A stretch of 64,000 nt of DNA, from positions 1-64,000 of the forward strand of contig JASANG010004100.1 of assembly GCA_030248215.1 (NCBI GenBank). The letters are read 5' to 3'. The notes below the pieces were generated by a model, which saw only the letters and a program-made list of their open reading frames with translations, was not told the DNA's origin and did not search any database. This document shows, piece by piece, positions 12,005 through 25,585 of the stretch. The position numbers and the translations under genes were made by a program. The stretch is from Enoplolaimus lenunculus. Its lineage: Eukaryota > Nematoda > Enoplea > Enoplida > Thoracostomopsidae. Each line of letters opens with the position of its first letter. Position 1 is the first letter of the stretch.

Positions 12005-15000
12005 TCACTTACACAAACTCGAATGGCTTAAATTCGGTGGCAAGTCATCCTTGGAATGTTGCTCGCTCGTCGGGGATGACTCACCGACATGAGCTTGCAC
12101 TTGTTGAACTTGTATACTTGAACGATTTCCTGTCGTGTTTGACCCGTTTACTGTACTATTACTGTTGTTATTACTGCTGTTGATGGGTGGTTGACTGGCC
12201 AATAAATCGGTAGGAAACTGAGATGCATTCAACGGATTTAGTGGCAAATCGAGACGATCACAAGAATCCAAGGATTCCAGATCACCTAAAACAATTATAT
12301 AACATGCAACATTTCAAAGCTAAGTAGCTGCAGGCATCAGAAAATCAGATTGAATTGGGGACGTTTGCCCACACAAAATGCATCAACATGATTACACTTA
12401 AATTTTCAAACATTGCAAAGCAAGGTACACTGCAAATACTATTAACTGGTCAACCTTTCTCTCAAATACACCGCTGAAATAGAAAATGAGCGTTTTTTTC
12501 CGGAGATAAACGTTGTCGGAAAAAAATTCGAATTCTGTTGGCATTACCAATGTTGTTCAAAACAAAAATTTGCATCACCCCGATAATATGTATGTTGCGT
12601 TAGGTGTTTTCATTCAAGAAGTTTGCACGGTTGCTTAACCTGTTTCACAAAGGGATTCCCTTTGACACAGAAATTGTTCACTTGACTCTAAGTCACAAAT
12701 AGTGCTGTTTTCTGAGATGTCGATACATCGACATAATTTAGGCAACAGTAACTTGAATTCACATATATAACAGGTTTGAAACAAATAATTGATTCAAGAT
12801 GATCAGAGTACCAACGAACACCCAGTTCAGGCAAAAAATTAACATACAACTTCCTTGTATAACATGTACATAAACTCGGTTAGGTTAAACTAAGGAAATA
12901 CAATATGCAACAATTTACGACCGGTAGTAGCTAAACTGAATGTCATTAAACTTAATTCTTAGAACTATGCAAAAAGTAACGAGCCCTAACATTTTATCGG
13001 AATCCGGTCTAGGATTGAACCAAATTGTTTGCAAATTTAAAGCAACTACACTCAGAAGACGTGGTGCTGATTCAAATCACTATAACTAATAATTTACCAA
13101 AACTAAAACATCAAAACATAATATATGTAGTTATTGCACATTACGTAGTTATAGCACAATGATACAGAACATTATTTTCAAGTTAAAAAAGCGCTAATGC
13201 AATACTGCAAGCAACTGGAAATTTACTGCGCTCGAATTATTATTCGCCACGCTTACTACATGCTTTATTTTCGTTAGAAATAATCGAATAGATCTCTTCA
13301 AAAAGCACCGACGGTCTTGACCAGAATTCTAAATTCCAAGGCAGCAGGCATACATAGGTTCTTATGTGATGATAATATATTCGTAGCAAATAATTTCAAA
13401 TGATTTGCAGTGAAAAGTACGGATTTTATTAATTTCCCCATCCAAGTAAAACACACCGGTGTGGTGCAAAGTGACCCAATTAAACATTACAAGCTAACAA
13501 ATACAAGATAAGAAAATGCCTCGAATCAAATATTACCTTAGCATACTTAGTGACGGAATAAAACACAAAACCGTGAGCGTAATTGTTTTAAACATACTTC
13601 TTCAAGCCGTACGAATGTAGCTGAGTTTTTTAATTAAACATGAAAGAAATGTTTATAAGCTTAACTGTATGGCTGCGACAGGAATCGTACTCGCAAAATA
13701 AACTGACAATAAGCAGCGTACGTTTTTACTTACCGGACGAACTATACATTCCTACAGGCCTGGACGAGCGACCAAGCCCAACAGAGCTTGAATATATTGG
13801 ATTGACAACTGCGAACTGCCTCGTCGCTGCATGTCTACAAAACAAAAATATTTCGAACATAATACGAAATGATATTTTTCTGACAACAAACTGAGCCATA
13901 CGAACAAAACAAAATGAGCATAATGGAACATTTTCTAAAAATCGTAATTGTAAAATCAGTAAACCTAATTTAATTAACCTCCCTGCTAGCAATTTTGAAG
14001 AATCATTAATTACAACTGTTTAATAATGCTGATATCCAAAAATGTGCCGAGCGGTAAGGCAAAATGCGCAAAAATTACAATTAACACCAATGCTCGTAAG
14101 TACTAGAAATCAACTCAAGTCAACTGTTGAAAAATTCTCTTATGAAATTAACTTCGCAATAAATATCAAAATAGATTGTAGCACTAACGATGGCGGAGTC
14201 TTATTTCGGAACGCAACCATTGTACTTGCTAATAATTCATGTACATGGCTTTGATTATGCACGTGATCAGGTTTCGGCGGTCGTGCCACGGTCGCATCAG
14301 GAGGAAGCGTAAAAAATATCTACAATATTATATTAATGTTTACACACAAAACTTAAAATAAAAATAAATCCTAATGTAACACCAGATACACAAAGAACTA
14401 CGTACTTGTTAGCGCCATAGCATTCACTAAATTGAGATATTGTTGTGTTACAAAAAGTATGCTATAGTCTGCCGCAATCAAATATTTGCAAGCATTGTGA
14501 CATAAACGAACTTTTCAAGATAAACAAAGGAAGAATGTCAGTCAAATAAGCAAATTTTACCGTATCATATTCATTGATCAGCACTTCAACCACAACATTG
14601 CAAAATTTAATATCCATAATCGCTGTGAATGTCTCCTCTCGTGTTCGAAGCAGTGTTGGACCAAAACAAACGGCCAAATTCGCAACGGTCATAAGATTTT
14701 CACTACTTTTCTGTGACACCCTATATTTAACATTACACGCGCGATTAAATTCAACGAAGATCAACGTTCCTAAATGTACTACTTAACAGCGAGACCTGAT
14801 TACATGGTTTGCAAACAATCTATTTACCTTATCTCATAAACTTATGCAATGAAATAAACTCAACTCACGCCTATGACGAACAAAGAACATACACAAAATG
14901 GCTTCTATTGCAAAACTCCACTCCCATTCAAAATTTACCTATTGTGAGAGCTTGTCGTCGCCTACTTACCGTTTTAAATGTCCAATAAGCATGTCAAGCA

Positions 15001-18000
15001 TTCTGTAATTGGTTTGTGGGAGTTGGTGGACCAACGAATGAATGTTACGAATACGTTCAGAAGAATGAACTTCCATCTCTGGAAATGTGTCGATTAGTTT
15101 GAAAAAATATTTGACAACTAAATCTAGACTACCAATGGCTTGACAGATTGAAATAGCAATACAAAAAACTAAAAAGACTGAATAAATTAGATAGCAGGAC
15201 TCCAACAGAAACTAATTTTTTTGTCGGAATACGGATACTCACCGCAATTTGAAATGATTTTCTTCATCGAGTTACTGTTTATTTCATGGAAAATAAGCAA
15301 ACTATGGTCTACGCAAATTTTCACCGATTTCACTTAAAAAGTTACTACAACATTAAGCATTAGAATTTTAAATGTAACAGGTAACATTATGCATTAGAAT
15401 TTTTAATGTAACAGCTTGATAATAAATACGGCACGCTGCAAAATATACAGTTCGACATAACAATTTATATATTAACTGAGCATAGGGAAATTGACACAAA
15501 ACCCAAAGGATTCAGGAATTTATCGAATTTTTGCAGGAATACCGAACGCAACAGGAATTTCGGAGCAAAAACGTTACCAAAAAACGTACTGCCAAATACG
15601 GAGCCGTTAAAACATACTTACTTGCTGCATTCATAAACTGAATGTATAATCCGTAAGTCATGAGCGGCTCGTCGAGGCACCGAAGAAACTGTTTCACAGC
15701 GCTAGTTAGCGTTCGCGATTCATATTCAGATTCACTAAAGTTTCGCAACGGTTTTCTTTTATCTTTAATATAAAATTACTTACTATAGTTGCACAGATTA
15801 AATACTATATGCACAACAAGCAGGACCGATTTCTAAAAAAACAATAACTTGGTAGCAGTACCACGGCTCATACTTTATTTATCATTATTTACTTAAATTA
15901 ACGTAATTTGATTTTTAACGTGGTTCTGATATTTTTAACTTGTTGAGCAAACAGTTACATGCATCCACCTAGCCTTGATATGAAACATGTTATCCTGTGC
16001 CAATAAACAATTTACAAACAACTCTGACTCGAACAAAATCTAACGCACCAAAACATACCTAGACCTAGCTGGAGCAACTTTTTGACTTTATGCGCAACGC
16101 CAACTTGCCGATATAAACCCTGCTCTTCAAGACCTAGATAGATAGACATCAGTTGAAATAGACCTCGAGGACCTTAGACACAATAAATCACATTATGTAG
16201 CTAGTATATTTTGGGTCAAAGTCACTAAAAATTTCTTAACTTTATATAGTTAGACATTGTAACCACAATTGTTATTCCGATGCTATTTCAAGTAACGGAA
16301 GTGTCCAATACATTTATTCAGTAAGCAACTAATTAGCTACTTTAAACTTTGTTAATTGACAACTTTAATATATCTGCTTGTACATCAGCCTCAAACAAAA
16401 CACAGTTCTACAGCGTTCTGACAAAACTTCACAACAAAATATGTATAAGTTTACCTCGCTCTTCAATTGCATTAATGGCAGCATTTATAAAATCAAATCC
16501 TATATCATCCAAACGAAACTCTAAATCCTTTACAACCATAGCGTCGTTTGGTTGGTACACCTCAACAATGAACAACGTATTGCGCTACATGACACTAATC
16601 AGCTCCCAAAGAATTGAATCGTTCTCAGAAGTATTATTTAAATTAGACTTTTGCAGTATGGACCCAGACTTTGCGCCATTTCACATATATATAGTGGCAA
16701 TAGTGGTAGAAAAAACATTGGAGCATCAAAACTATTACTAAATATTATTATCAATACAAAAATGCGTTATAACAAACTGATGGTGTAGTACTCCGCATGC
16801 CTTTTGGCTAAAATTCCAAAAATATTAAAAATTATGAAACAGTTATTTCAAATTATAAATAGATTGCAAACTTTCCATTCAAACAATTAAAGAAACACAT
16901 GTAAATTATTTTAGTAAGCATAATTAAACTGATAAGTACTCAACAAGAGTATTTCAAATTTTTTAGATTGCAAACTTTGCATTCTAACAATTAGCTAAAT
17001 GTATATAAATTATTTTTAGTAAGCAGAATTACACTAATAATATCTCGATGTAAATTAAAGTTTACATTCGATTCAAGTAAAATTCAATCGATCTGCTACA
17101 CTTAATTTGATTACATACTGGCTCTTTTCCGTCCATAACTTCAAGCCATGACCTGCGGTCTTCTTCTGATGATGCTTGGCACGTAACAGGCTCTCCATTC
17201 CGACAATTTAAAAATGACGGCAGCTGATCTGAGACATCGGATCTAGAAATAGAGGTCAAAGAACAAAATGATGTTTACAAACTTAGTTACAGTATTAGGA
17301 CAAAGGCCAGTCTAAGATCCCGTATATTGTCACGTTACTAAAAATACAGTTTAATTTAAGCAGAATTATGTTCTACTTATCAATAACGGGATCGAATGCT
17401 GATTATTGACATAACTAACGAGTGGCAAGACGATCGTGCAGCTTCGAATCCGGTTACATTTTTCAAGACATGCGTGCCGAATGGTATTAATGTAAGGATC
17501 AACATAACACACTTCTTACGCTCTGAGGAAGCAAAACTAAGTTTTGTCGCGTGTATCAAACCTTTAGGGCAACGAGTATGAATTTAAACCAAATAACTCA
17601 CTGTTTAAATGTCAGATCGAAGCAAAAACGTCGATCAATAGAGTCAGATGCACGTCTGAAAACAAATGAAATAATTGAATTCTGAGAACAAACAGAGAAC
17701 GGCGGTTGCAACAGGTTACTGGCAATGCTTTTGTTTTAGGAAGTGCCACATCAGTTGCATATTAGATTGGGCGATGCCAATTTCTCTTTGTTAACATTAA
17801 GTTAACTGAAACACCATGAAATTGTCAAAGTCACACATCTGCGCTTTTCTGCAATCTCGTAAGATGCTTTATGCTACAAGCGACATTGTGCGCAGACTGA
17901 TGGGATTGGCGAAAACTATGCTTGTTTGTTACTAGTGTTTTCTCATTTCTGCATAGCCTTTCATCTTCCATTAGTGAAACCTATCTTCGGCATTTAATCA

Positions 18001-21000
18001 TTGATGACTCAAAGTTGAACTAGAAAAGATGCATTCAGGCAAGTAACATCTAAGAATAGAGTTCTAGCCGTAATTACAATCGCATACACTGCAAATTAGT
18101 ATTGCAATCTAATAACTTCAAACTTTCATATTAGTACCATTTGAACTTACCTAGTACAAGATTCCAGCGTTAAAGTACAGCTGTTTTCCTAAAAAACAAA
18201 ATTAATAGAGAATTTACGCATCATGAAAGCGCAGTTTTATAAATTCAATATTTACTCCAATGGTTGCAACCAATTTTAGCTGTGTACAAGCAATTATAAT
18301 AAACATGGTCACATTAAGCCATTAGTTATTAGAGAATACGTCTAATAATATATTGTTAAAGCATATTTTCAATTTCGTATATTTTTTACAATATTCGGCT
18401 AAACTACGATTGTGAAACATACCAGGCACACTTTTAGGTCTTTAAGATGCGATTGAGAGAACGGAATCATGACGAATGCACCGGTTTCTTTTTTATACAA
18501 GCAGTAGCATTTTGTCCAAACTGGTAATAAGTTCTCTTAAACAAATAATTCTAGGTATACAAGATTACACTGCCAATTAAAATCATTGCAAATTAATCGC
18601 TGCAGATGCAAGTCCTATTTCACGTTTGATTTACTCCGCGGTTTCGATCACCTCAATTGACATTTGACGTTGTTTCATATATATTTCTCATAAGTCCTAA
18701 GATTAAAACGCCATATTATATTTTTCGTACACTAAACTCATTTGATATGGGCTTGGCAGTTTAGTTTTTGAGTAATGGGTTAAAACCGTTGGACACTGAA
18801 AGAACATTTTCCAGAAGCAGCATCATTTTAAGGCGCCATGCAATTTTGCGCACGACACAATTATCTTAATTCATTTCTTACAATCAGTCTAAAAGAAAAA
18901 TACTAACTTATTGTAAACTCTACTTAGGCGAAAATACTCACTTCTCCTGCTCAGTAAAAATAAATAACCTTGCTTCGTTATGGCAAGACTACTTGGAACA
19001 CGCTGAAACAAAAGAATTACTTGGAACACGCTGAAACAAAAGAATTACTTGGAACACGCTGAAACAAAAGAATTTGAAAAATGTATTACAAATCATTATG
19101 TACATCAGAAAGGTTTTTGCTTTTCTATTACAAAGCTTTCTTTGAATTGCCGGGCCTGGATTTAAGGTGACTGACATCCATCTGTGGATGGTCACCCAAA
19201 GATACTTTCATACATCAAACATTTTATACTAGTACGTTTTGTACCTCATGTGCAAGCGCTAAGTCCCACTCTGTGGATGGTCACTCAAAGATAGCTGCAT
19301 ACATCCAACATTTTAGACTTGTACGTTTTGCACCTTGTATGCAATGTGTGCGTAAAATGTGGTTTATAAAATTCAAGTAAACAATTCTATACACACGTAA
19401 GCAAAACAAATATGTTAATTCTAGACTTCTTTCTAAATTTCCCGTGAGAAATGAGAATGACTTACATAGTGTGGTAACCGCAAAATGTTTTGTTTTAAAC
19501 GTTCGGCTTCTACTTGAGTTGTATCGAAACTATCTCGAGCCTAACAAATCACAAAATTAAAGGCGTTACACCATATGCGTTGGTTGTCAAATAATCGAAT
19601 AACGGAACCAATACCTTGCACAATACGATGCAAAATATCAGCTCGTAATTGCAAAAAATAAGCAACATATTGTAGTGATAGGATCTGCTGCCGCAACTGT
19701 AGCAACATCTTTAACAGATAAAATAATACAATCAATGTTAAAACCGGTTTAAAACAGTTACAAGCTTGTGATTCCATTAAGAATTAAAACACACACCTTT
19801 TGGATTTTTAATTTGAAATCATTCAAATATCGTTTAAATTCATTATGAATTTCGTGCCCTGAAACAAAACAAAACGCAGTATCAGCACATGAATGCAGGT
19901 CCGTAGCCATCTCATCTTGCTAACCGAAGAAATGATTTCAAGATGAACTCACAAGCAATGTTGCTAATTTTTAGGTGAGGGAGGCAAAGTTCTCTTTTGT
20001 TGAGAACCTCCCCCAGGGCCCCTCAGACTACTGAACAACACAAATGCCGAAACTGGAAGTATCATAACCGCTTAACCATTAGTCGCTTAATAGCATTTCA
20101 AAATTTGAGCCTCATAGCCAACAAATGGTTTTCATACCAGTTCACTATTAAATTTCAAATAGATACAATTTAATTTTACATTTGCAAACGAAGACCGAAT
20201 GTGAAATAGGAAAGGAGAAAATGTACCATATTGATAAAATGCCATCCACTCATATATAAAATCGCATAAAATCTCAGCAAATTCGAATTTCATTCTCTCT
20301 TGCACGGTTTGCAAATTGCACACATAGTTGAGCGAAGCATTGACAAACGTTTGATGTTCATGTTGCACAATGTTGTCTTGCTATAAACATACACATTACG
20401 TATTATATTTCAACATTTTGCGTTAAAATCTAATGTAATAACAACAGCCTCAACCGAATATGTTTTTTGCCAAAAATATCAACTTTTAAAAAAAGCTGCA
20501 AGAATAAGATGCTCGTTACACTGTGGCTACTAAACATGTATAACAGAGTAGTTAAGTCTTGTTTAATAATAACGAAATAAAGTAAAAAAATAGGTTAAAA
20601 GGATGTTTAACGTACCAAATTATGCAGAACAATCTATCTATATATCTGGCATCTCCCTCTTACCATTTTCCTGGGGGGGCGGGGCTTCATCAGGTAGAAC
20701 CTGGGTGGGTGTAGTTAAAGAGGGGAGGGCGGGGGAGGGGGCGTTGTGACAGTGTGCAAAGCAGAATTGAAGTATACAGGAATCGGAATCGCAACAGCAA
20801 AATTATACCGGAATCGGAACTACTAATTTGTGACTAAATATGATTTGTATTAAAAATATAGTTGATTTAGGGTGCCTGTTGGTTGGAAACAATTTTCAAG
20901 AACATCCCATGAACAAATTGGCGATGATGTTTTGGTTCTATTTAATCAAAATTAATTTTATAGATAAATGTAAATTATACATAATTTTTATGAAACATAT

Positions 21001-23807
21001 CATGACAAGAGGATAATGATTGTGCTATCCGAATCGGAATGCCGGTTGCACTGTGACTTGTGCAAGTTTTCATTGGACAATAATCACTTACTCGTTTCTG
21101 GGATCAGTTAGTTGCATTATTCTGCTAATAACTGGTCCCAGAAGTGGTAGATTCTGGATGCATTCTAAGTTTTTAGTTGTTACTACTTAATATTTTTCTT
21201 AAGGTGTTCGTTATATACACAAAAGTTATATGACGCCCACCCATTCTTATATGAGTTTTAGGCATCAACATTTGGCCATATCAAAAGTGTAGGGAGCCTG
21301 GGTGTGCAGAGGACCCTACCAGAGAAAGACCAGATTTAACTAAGTTTACGCATCTTGTAGAGCGCATTTCGCACGTGACTACATAAGTTGAAATAAATGA
21401 TATCAGCATACGTCTCTGAAATCAGCTTTCTTTGTAGTTGACAACTGCAAATGCTTTTCCAACGACTGATAAAACTTCATGCTTGCTTTCTCAAATAACT
21501 TTCGTTGTTCCTGAGAAAATATGAAAATTTGCCTTATATACAAGCACTAAACACAAAAGGCTTCCGACCTAATCTTTTCGTTTCAAATACCATGTAAAAG
21601 ATGACGGTAAAAAGTTTATAAACCTTGATAATCGCGAAAAATAAACCATCGAAGGCAAATTTCGCTTTCGTGGATAATAATGGAAAGTTAAAATACAGAA
21701 AATAACGTAAGTACCTATCTCCAACTAAGGTTCTTTCACCAATAATATTGCAAAAAAATTAAAATGAATTTTTCGGTGGCATGCAGTTTTCATTTACTAA
21801 TTCCAATTCCTTTTCCTGTAATTTTTTTCAAATTCCGGTTCCGGTAAATTGTAATGTAGGTCGCATCCTGGTTTCTGCAAATCCTCTATTTAAACTTCAG
21901 GCAAAACAATAAAACACAGGAGGAGTAAACAGACCCCTGCTGCAAATGTTATTTGCCTAATTCAATACAAATTCCTATAAAGTATACCTGTAAATCGCTT
22001 CCAATTCGATTAACCCTAAATTTCTTTAACGGTTCGACATACTTTTGTTCAGAGTTTTTCAACTGCAACACAGAACAAAAACAAATATAAAAGACCACAA
22101 GCGTAAACAAATACGCTTAAAGCCCAGTATATATTAGGGTTGCAAGTTCAATATCCGGCTCACATGGGTATATGCAAACATTTACATTATATACTTGCAA
22201 TGACACCAAAAAGGAAGAAGTAAGTCAATCAGTTAAATAGTAGCTGGCATAAATGGTTTGAAGTTTTTAAACATCTGCCTACTTAAAATATTGGAGGCGG
22301 ATGTCGAATTTTTGACTTGTCGTTTTATTCCAAAGCTTCACAAAATTGAAACCATCATTTGTGTTTATGCCAACTGCCATGGCACTGACTGACTACATTT
22401 TTACATATTTTTTCTGCCTTTCCCAAAAGATTCATGAAGAACCGCATTTCAGCATACCGGAAATACACTAAAGCATAAAATATATTAAAGCATTTAAAAT
22501 ACGAAAAACAGTACATATGCTTTCTTACTATCTCTTCTCTTCTATCTTCGACTTCCGAGATGAGTCGTCCAAATTCTTTCAAAGAGCTCACTTAAAAGTA
22601 TACAATAGCTATGGATATTGCTTGTCTTCTTACCATATTACGTATCGCGTATATATATGTTGCAATATCCGACACAAGTGTTAAATTTAGTATTTTATTA
22701 TTAGTTTTTTATTGCGTAAAACATACACAATTTCTCAGCAGATGTTCAAACAACGTCTGGTGGCTTTATATAGGGAAGGAAATATTAACGAGTAAAACGT
22801 AAAACCATTAAACAGCTAATGTAAATACCAATTATTCGTTCGTCGTCTGTCTGATTGGCACCAATTGTTTCAAACCGAAACTCTCTTAAACTGCGAGCAA
22901 GATTTCTTTGGCATCTAGATAATTCTACAAGAAACAAAATACACTATTATTTATGACCAAAATAGCAGCATTTCACAGCGACTTTTTTAAGAAATAACAG
23001 ACACAAGTATGTCAGGGTGCAACCGGAATTACAACTTACCGGAACCGGAATTTGAAAAATTTATAGGAAACGGAACAGGAAAATAAAAAATACATGCCAC
23101 CGAAAAATTCATTTTAATTTTCATTTTCGCAATATTACTGATGAAATAACCATAGTTGGAGAAAGGTATATATTCACTTTATCTGCTGTATTTTAGATTT
23201 TAATAATCCACGGAAGCGAAATCTACCTTCGATGGCTTATTGTTGGCGATTATCAACGTTTTCATACAAATAAATCTAGTTAATTTTTATCGTCATTTTG
23301 TACCAAAATATCTAATTAAAACCGACCAACTACCGGAACCGGAAGGTGAAAAAATGCCGGAACCAGAATTCCGGTTGCACCCTGATATATACGTATTAAG
23401 AAACCTAGCTAACACCAAATCGATGCTTAAGCAAAACTATAAGTGCACAACAGACCTAGCAAGTAACAAGTAGATACTTACGTATATACTAAATACGTAC
23501 CTAAGTATAATAAAGTTCTTACTTTTTGTTAAATCATTCACTGAAATATTTGGCTATGGATCTGTTTTTGCCGGAGCCGTATACTGAGCTATTCGGCTTC
23601 GGCTTCGAAATTTTCGAATTGGTACTCACTCAGCTGCACCATTTTGCACTTACCATGAGAAGCTTGAATCAGCTGACGACACTCTCTTTCCAACTGCTTT
23701 ATAGCTTTCGATGCTCTTTCTAGGGCAACTTCATGGCCGTGTAGATCTTGTCGAAAGAAAGGCGAGTCCGTTATACAGTCTTTAAACTCGAGCGGATTCA
23801 AAACCAT
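12005..23807 (-). CDS. GRAF/oligophrenin-family RhoGAP (BAR-PH-RhoGAP)
   Basis: Exons from 5' to 3': 23807-23654, 22924-22828, 22590-22529, 22062-21988, 21510-21412, 20380-20227, 19858-19797, 19540-19466, 19002-18942, 18520-18423, 18188-18151, 17655-17602, 17242-17119, 16560-16455, 16133-16059, 15762-15622, 15078-14970, 14720-14561, 14319-14263, 13834-13734, 12285-12005. Phases agree except between the 14319 and 13834 exons, where a small exon may be missing. The BAR domain is about residues 1-235 (start MVLNPLEFKDC, like MGLPALEFSDC of vertebrate GRAF). PH is about 265-380 and includes ASSEEDRRSWLEVMDG. RhoGAP is about 385-580, with arginine finger in GLYRQVG and NLMTVANLAVCFGPTLLR. A Ser/Asn-rich tail follows. 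The family inactivates RhoA/Cdc42 at curved membranes and focal contacts. The usual C-terminal SH3 is not found: frame ends LCK-stop at 12005, but a GTAAGT donor at 12012 would allow further exons. Confidence 0.9.
18989..19074 (-). repeat. Threefold 28-bp duplication of a GRAF 3' splice site
   Basis: Three copies of a 28-bp unit (plus strand ACTTGGAACACGCTGAAACA..., starting at 18991, 19019 and 19047) each contain, on the minus strand, a pyrimidine tract, TTTCAG and the exon start CGTGTTCC. Only the acceptor at 19003-19004 keeps the frame into the PH domain (RVPSSLAITKQGYLFLL). Either upstream acceptor adds 28 or 56 bases, and the first leads to a stop after RVPSNSFVSACSK. Confidence 0.93.
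20750..21055. mobile_element. hAT-like MITE, copy C1, in a GRAF intron
   Basis: Diverged ends CAGTGTGCAAAGCAGAATT and GAATGCCGGTTGCACTGTG are inverted repeats. The interior has CCGGAATCGGAA-type repeats and no ORF. It is an older member of the CAGGGTGCAACCGGAATT family. Confidence 0.65.
21580..21871. mobile_element. hAT-like MITE remnant, copy C2, in a GRAF intron
   Basis: It matches the right half of the copy at 39604-39972 through CCATCGA..GTGGAT, ACCTATCTCCAACTAAGGTT and ATTCCGGTTCCGGTAAATTG, and ends in a decayed GTCGCATCCTG. The left boundary is not clear. Confidence 0.65.
23013..23384. mobile_element. hAT-like MITE, copy C3, in GRAF intron 1
   Basis: It has clear terminal inverted repeats, CAGGGTGCAACCGGAATTAC at left and AATTCCGGTTGCACCCTG at right. 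The interior has CCGGAACCGGAA tracts and CCTTCGATGG/TATCTGCTG segments shared with the other copies. CAGGG..CCCTG ends are typical of hAT elements; I could not see a clean 8-bp target duplication. Confidence 0.85.
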
Positions 23808-23929
23808 TATACAACTATTGTAGAACAGCCAACGATGACAATCATTAATACGCTGGCTGCTTGTATATATAGTTAATGAATTCGCTATAAGTGGTAGATA
23901 ACAAAAACACCGAGACAAGACTACCGAGA
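23768..23929 (-). promoter_or_regulatory. GRAF 5' region, functional copy of a 162-bp duplication
   Basis: This stretch covers the first 40 coding bases of GRAF exon 1 and about 120 bases of upstream DNA, probably 5' UTR and/or promoter. It is repeated at 24175-24336 with only two visible mismatches. Only here does the reading frame run on into the BAR domain (CITDSPFFRQDL). No TATA box or initiator can be assigned with confidence. Confidence 0.6.
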
Positions 23930-24174
23930 TCGGTCTTGGTCAATTTTTGGTCATCACCGAAAAAATTAAAATTTTCATAAGAAATTATTTCTAATGCTTT
24001 TTTCGTAGCTCTTTGTAGATTTTTGCCAGAGTTGAAGCTGAAACCAAGGCACCGTGCCGGGGCCAACAACAACGGGGGAGAGCTACCTTATACGTAATAC
24101 GTATATGGTTGCTAACAGTGGGAAAGTATACAGCGTGATAGCATTGCTTTTGATGAAACGGTACCACAGCCAGG

Positions 24175-24336
24175 CCGTTATACAGTCTTTAAACTCGAGC
24201 GGATTCAAAACCATTATACAACTATTGTAGAACAGCCAACGATGACAATCATTAATACGCTGGCTGCTTGTATATATAATTAATGAATTCGCTATAAGTG
24301 GTAGATAACAAGAACACCGAGACAAGACTACCGAGA
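24175..24336 (-). pseudogene. Second copy of GRAF exon 1 start and upstream DNA
   Basis: The 162 bp are nearly identical to 23768-23929 and include the ATG and MVLNPLEFKDCIT. After that the frame runs into unrelated DNA (AWLWYRFIK) with no donor at the homologous place. The copy lies 407 bp upstream of the real exon 1. It could be an alternative promoter or untranslated first exon; as coding exon it is broken. Confidence 0.85.
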
Positions 24337-24981
24337 CCATTACATGTAATTAGTATACGATATGCGTCAGAACATTCCGTATATATAAGAAATGCAAGCT
24401 AAGAACTGATATATACATAATATTGCTTGGCATGAAACTTTACAGAACTGTAAACAACTTTCGCACATATATAGTTCCGATTATGCCCGCAATCGGAATC
24501 GAAATCTGAACGGCAACTGGATTTGACTAAAAATATATATGTACTAATTGTAAAAAGTTTATTTACGATTTTCCAAATTCATGCACGCAAATGACAACTC
24601 AATTGAAGTTCGCACTTAATGATACGCTGTCACGCTCTGGCTCTGCGAGTTGGCCAGTTATGACTATTAATTCAGAACCCATAAACCTATATGAAATGCA
24701 ACTGCTAGGGTTATAACAGGAACTAAATTCTACCGGAACAGGAATTAATTTTTTGCAAGAACCACAATGAGAATTTTAAAAAATAATTTTCATCACCGAA
24801 TTACCTATATACTGTTGGACCTTTTAAAAACGTTGCCAAAAAAATTTAATACAAAAATTTATTAAACGTGGACATATCCATCATAATTTAAAACGAATGA
24901 ATAAGTACACAAAGCAACGCCAAAATAATTAAACTTTTATCTTAATACGCTTAATCCACGCAGTACCCACGGGGTATAAAC

Positions 24982-25585
24982 CTACTGGTTTCTAAATGCC
25001 CGCCCCTTTAAAAACCTCTCCAGTAAATTACTGTTCGCTAATAGACTGTCTCTAAACTTATTCACAGAGGAGATGCATACAGTTTCTTCAGGAAGGCTGT
25101 TCCAAAAATTAACAACCCTAAAATTAAATGACTGTAATATTTTACTTTTTCGTGTTAATCTAGGATATAATTTATAACTATTTCCTCTCGTACCCACGTT
25201 AGGCGCATATAAGAAAAATTCATCAAAACTAAGTTCAACATCATGATGTATTATCTTATAGACCATAACTAAGTCTGATATAATTCTTCTTAATTCTAAT
25301 GACTGTAAATTACAGGCTACAAGACGATCAGAATAAGATTTATAACGTAGTCCATTGATTCTTTTGGTAAATCTACGTTGAATATTTTCAATATTATCAA
25401 TATATTGAATATTCAAAGGAGACCAAATAACACTGGCATATTCCAAAATTGGTCTAACATGAGAAACAAACAAAGAGGTCATAAATTTGATTTCTCTATT
25501 TGAAAAGGTACGCATAATTAACCCGATTTTTTGCGAAGCTTTAGCTATTATTTTGCTGCAGTGATCAGAGAAAGACAAGTCACAG
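24982..25585 (-). pseudogene. LINE (non-LTR retrotransposon) reverse transcriptase C-terminus, truncated
   Basis: The open frame of 198 codons starts at 25578 and stops at 24982. It has the hallmark C-terminal RT region of Jockey/CR1/RTE-like LINEs: LSFSDHCSKIIAKASQKIGLI, then LFVSHVRPILEYASVIWSP (19 residues), ENIQRRFTKRI, LVMVYKIIH, NFWNSLPEETV and a final RFLKGRAF. The catalytic palm with its YxDD motif lies upstream and is absent: a hAT-like MITE joins directly at 25586 and no RT sequence continues beyond it. The fragment is intact over its length, so it is fairly young or a partial 5'-truncated insertion. Confidence 0.88.
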
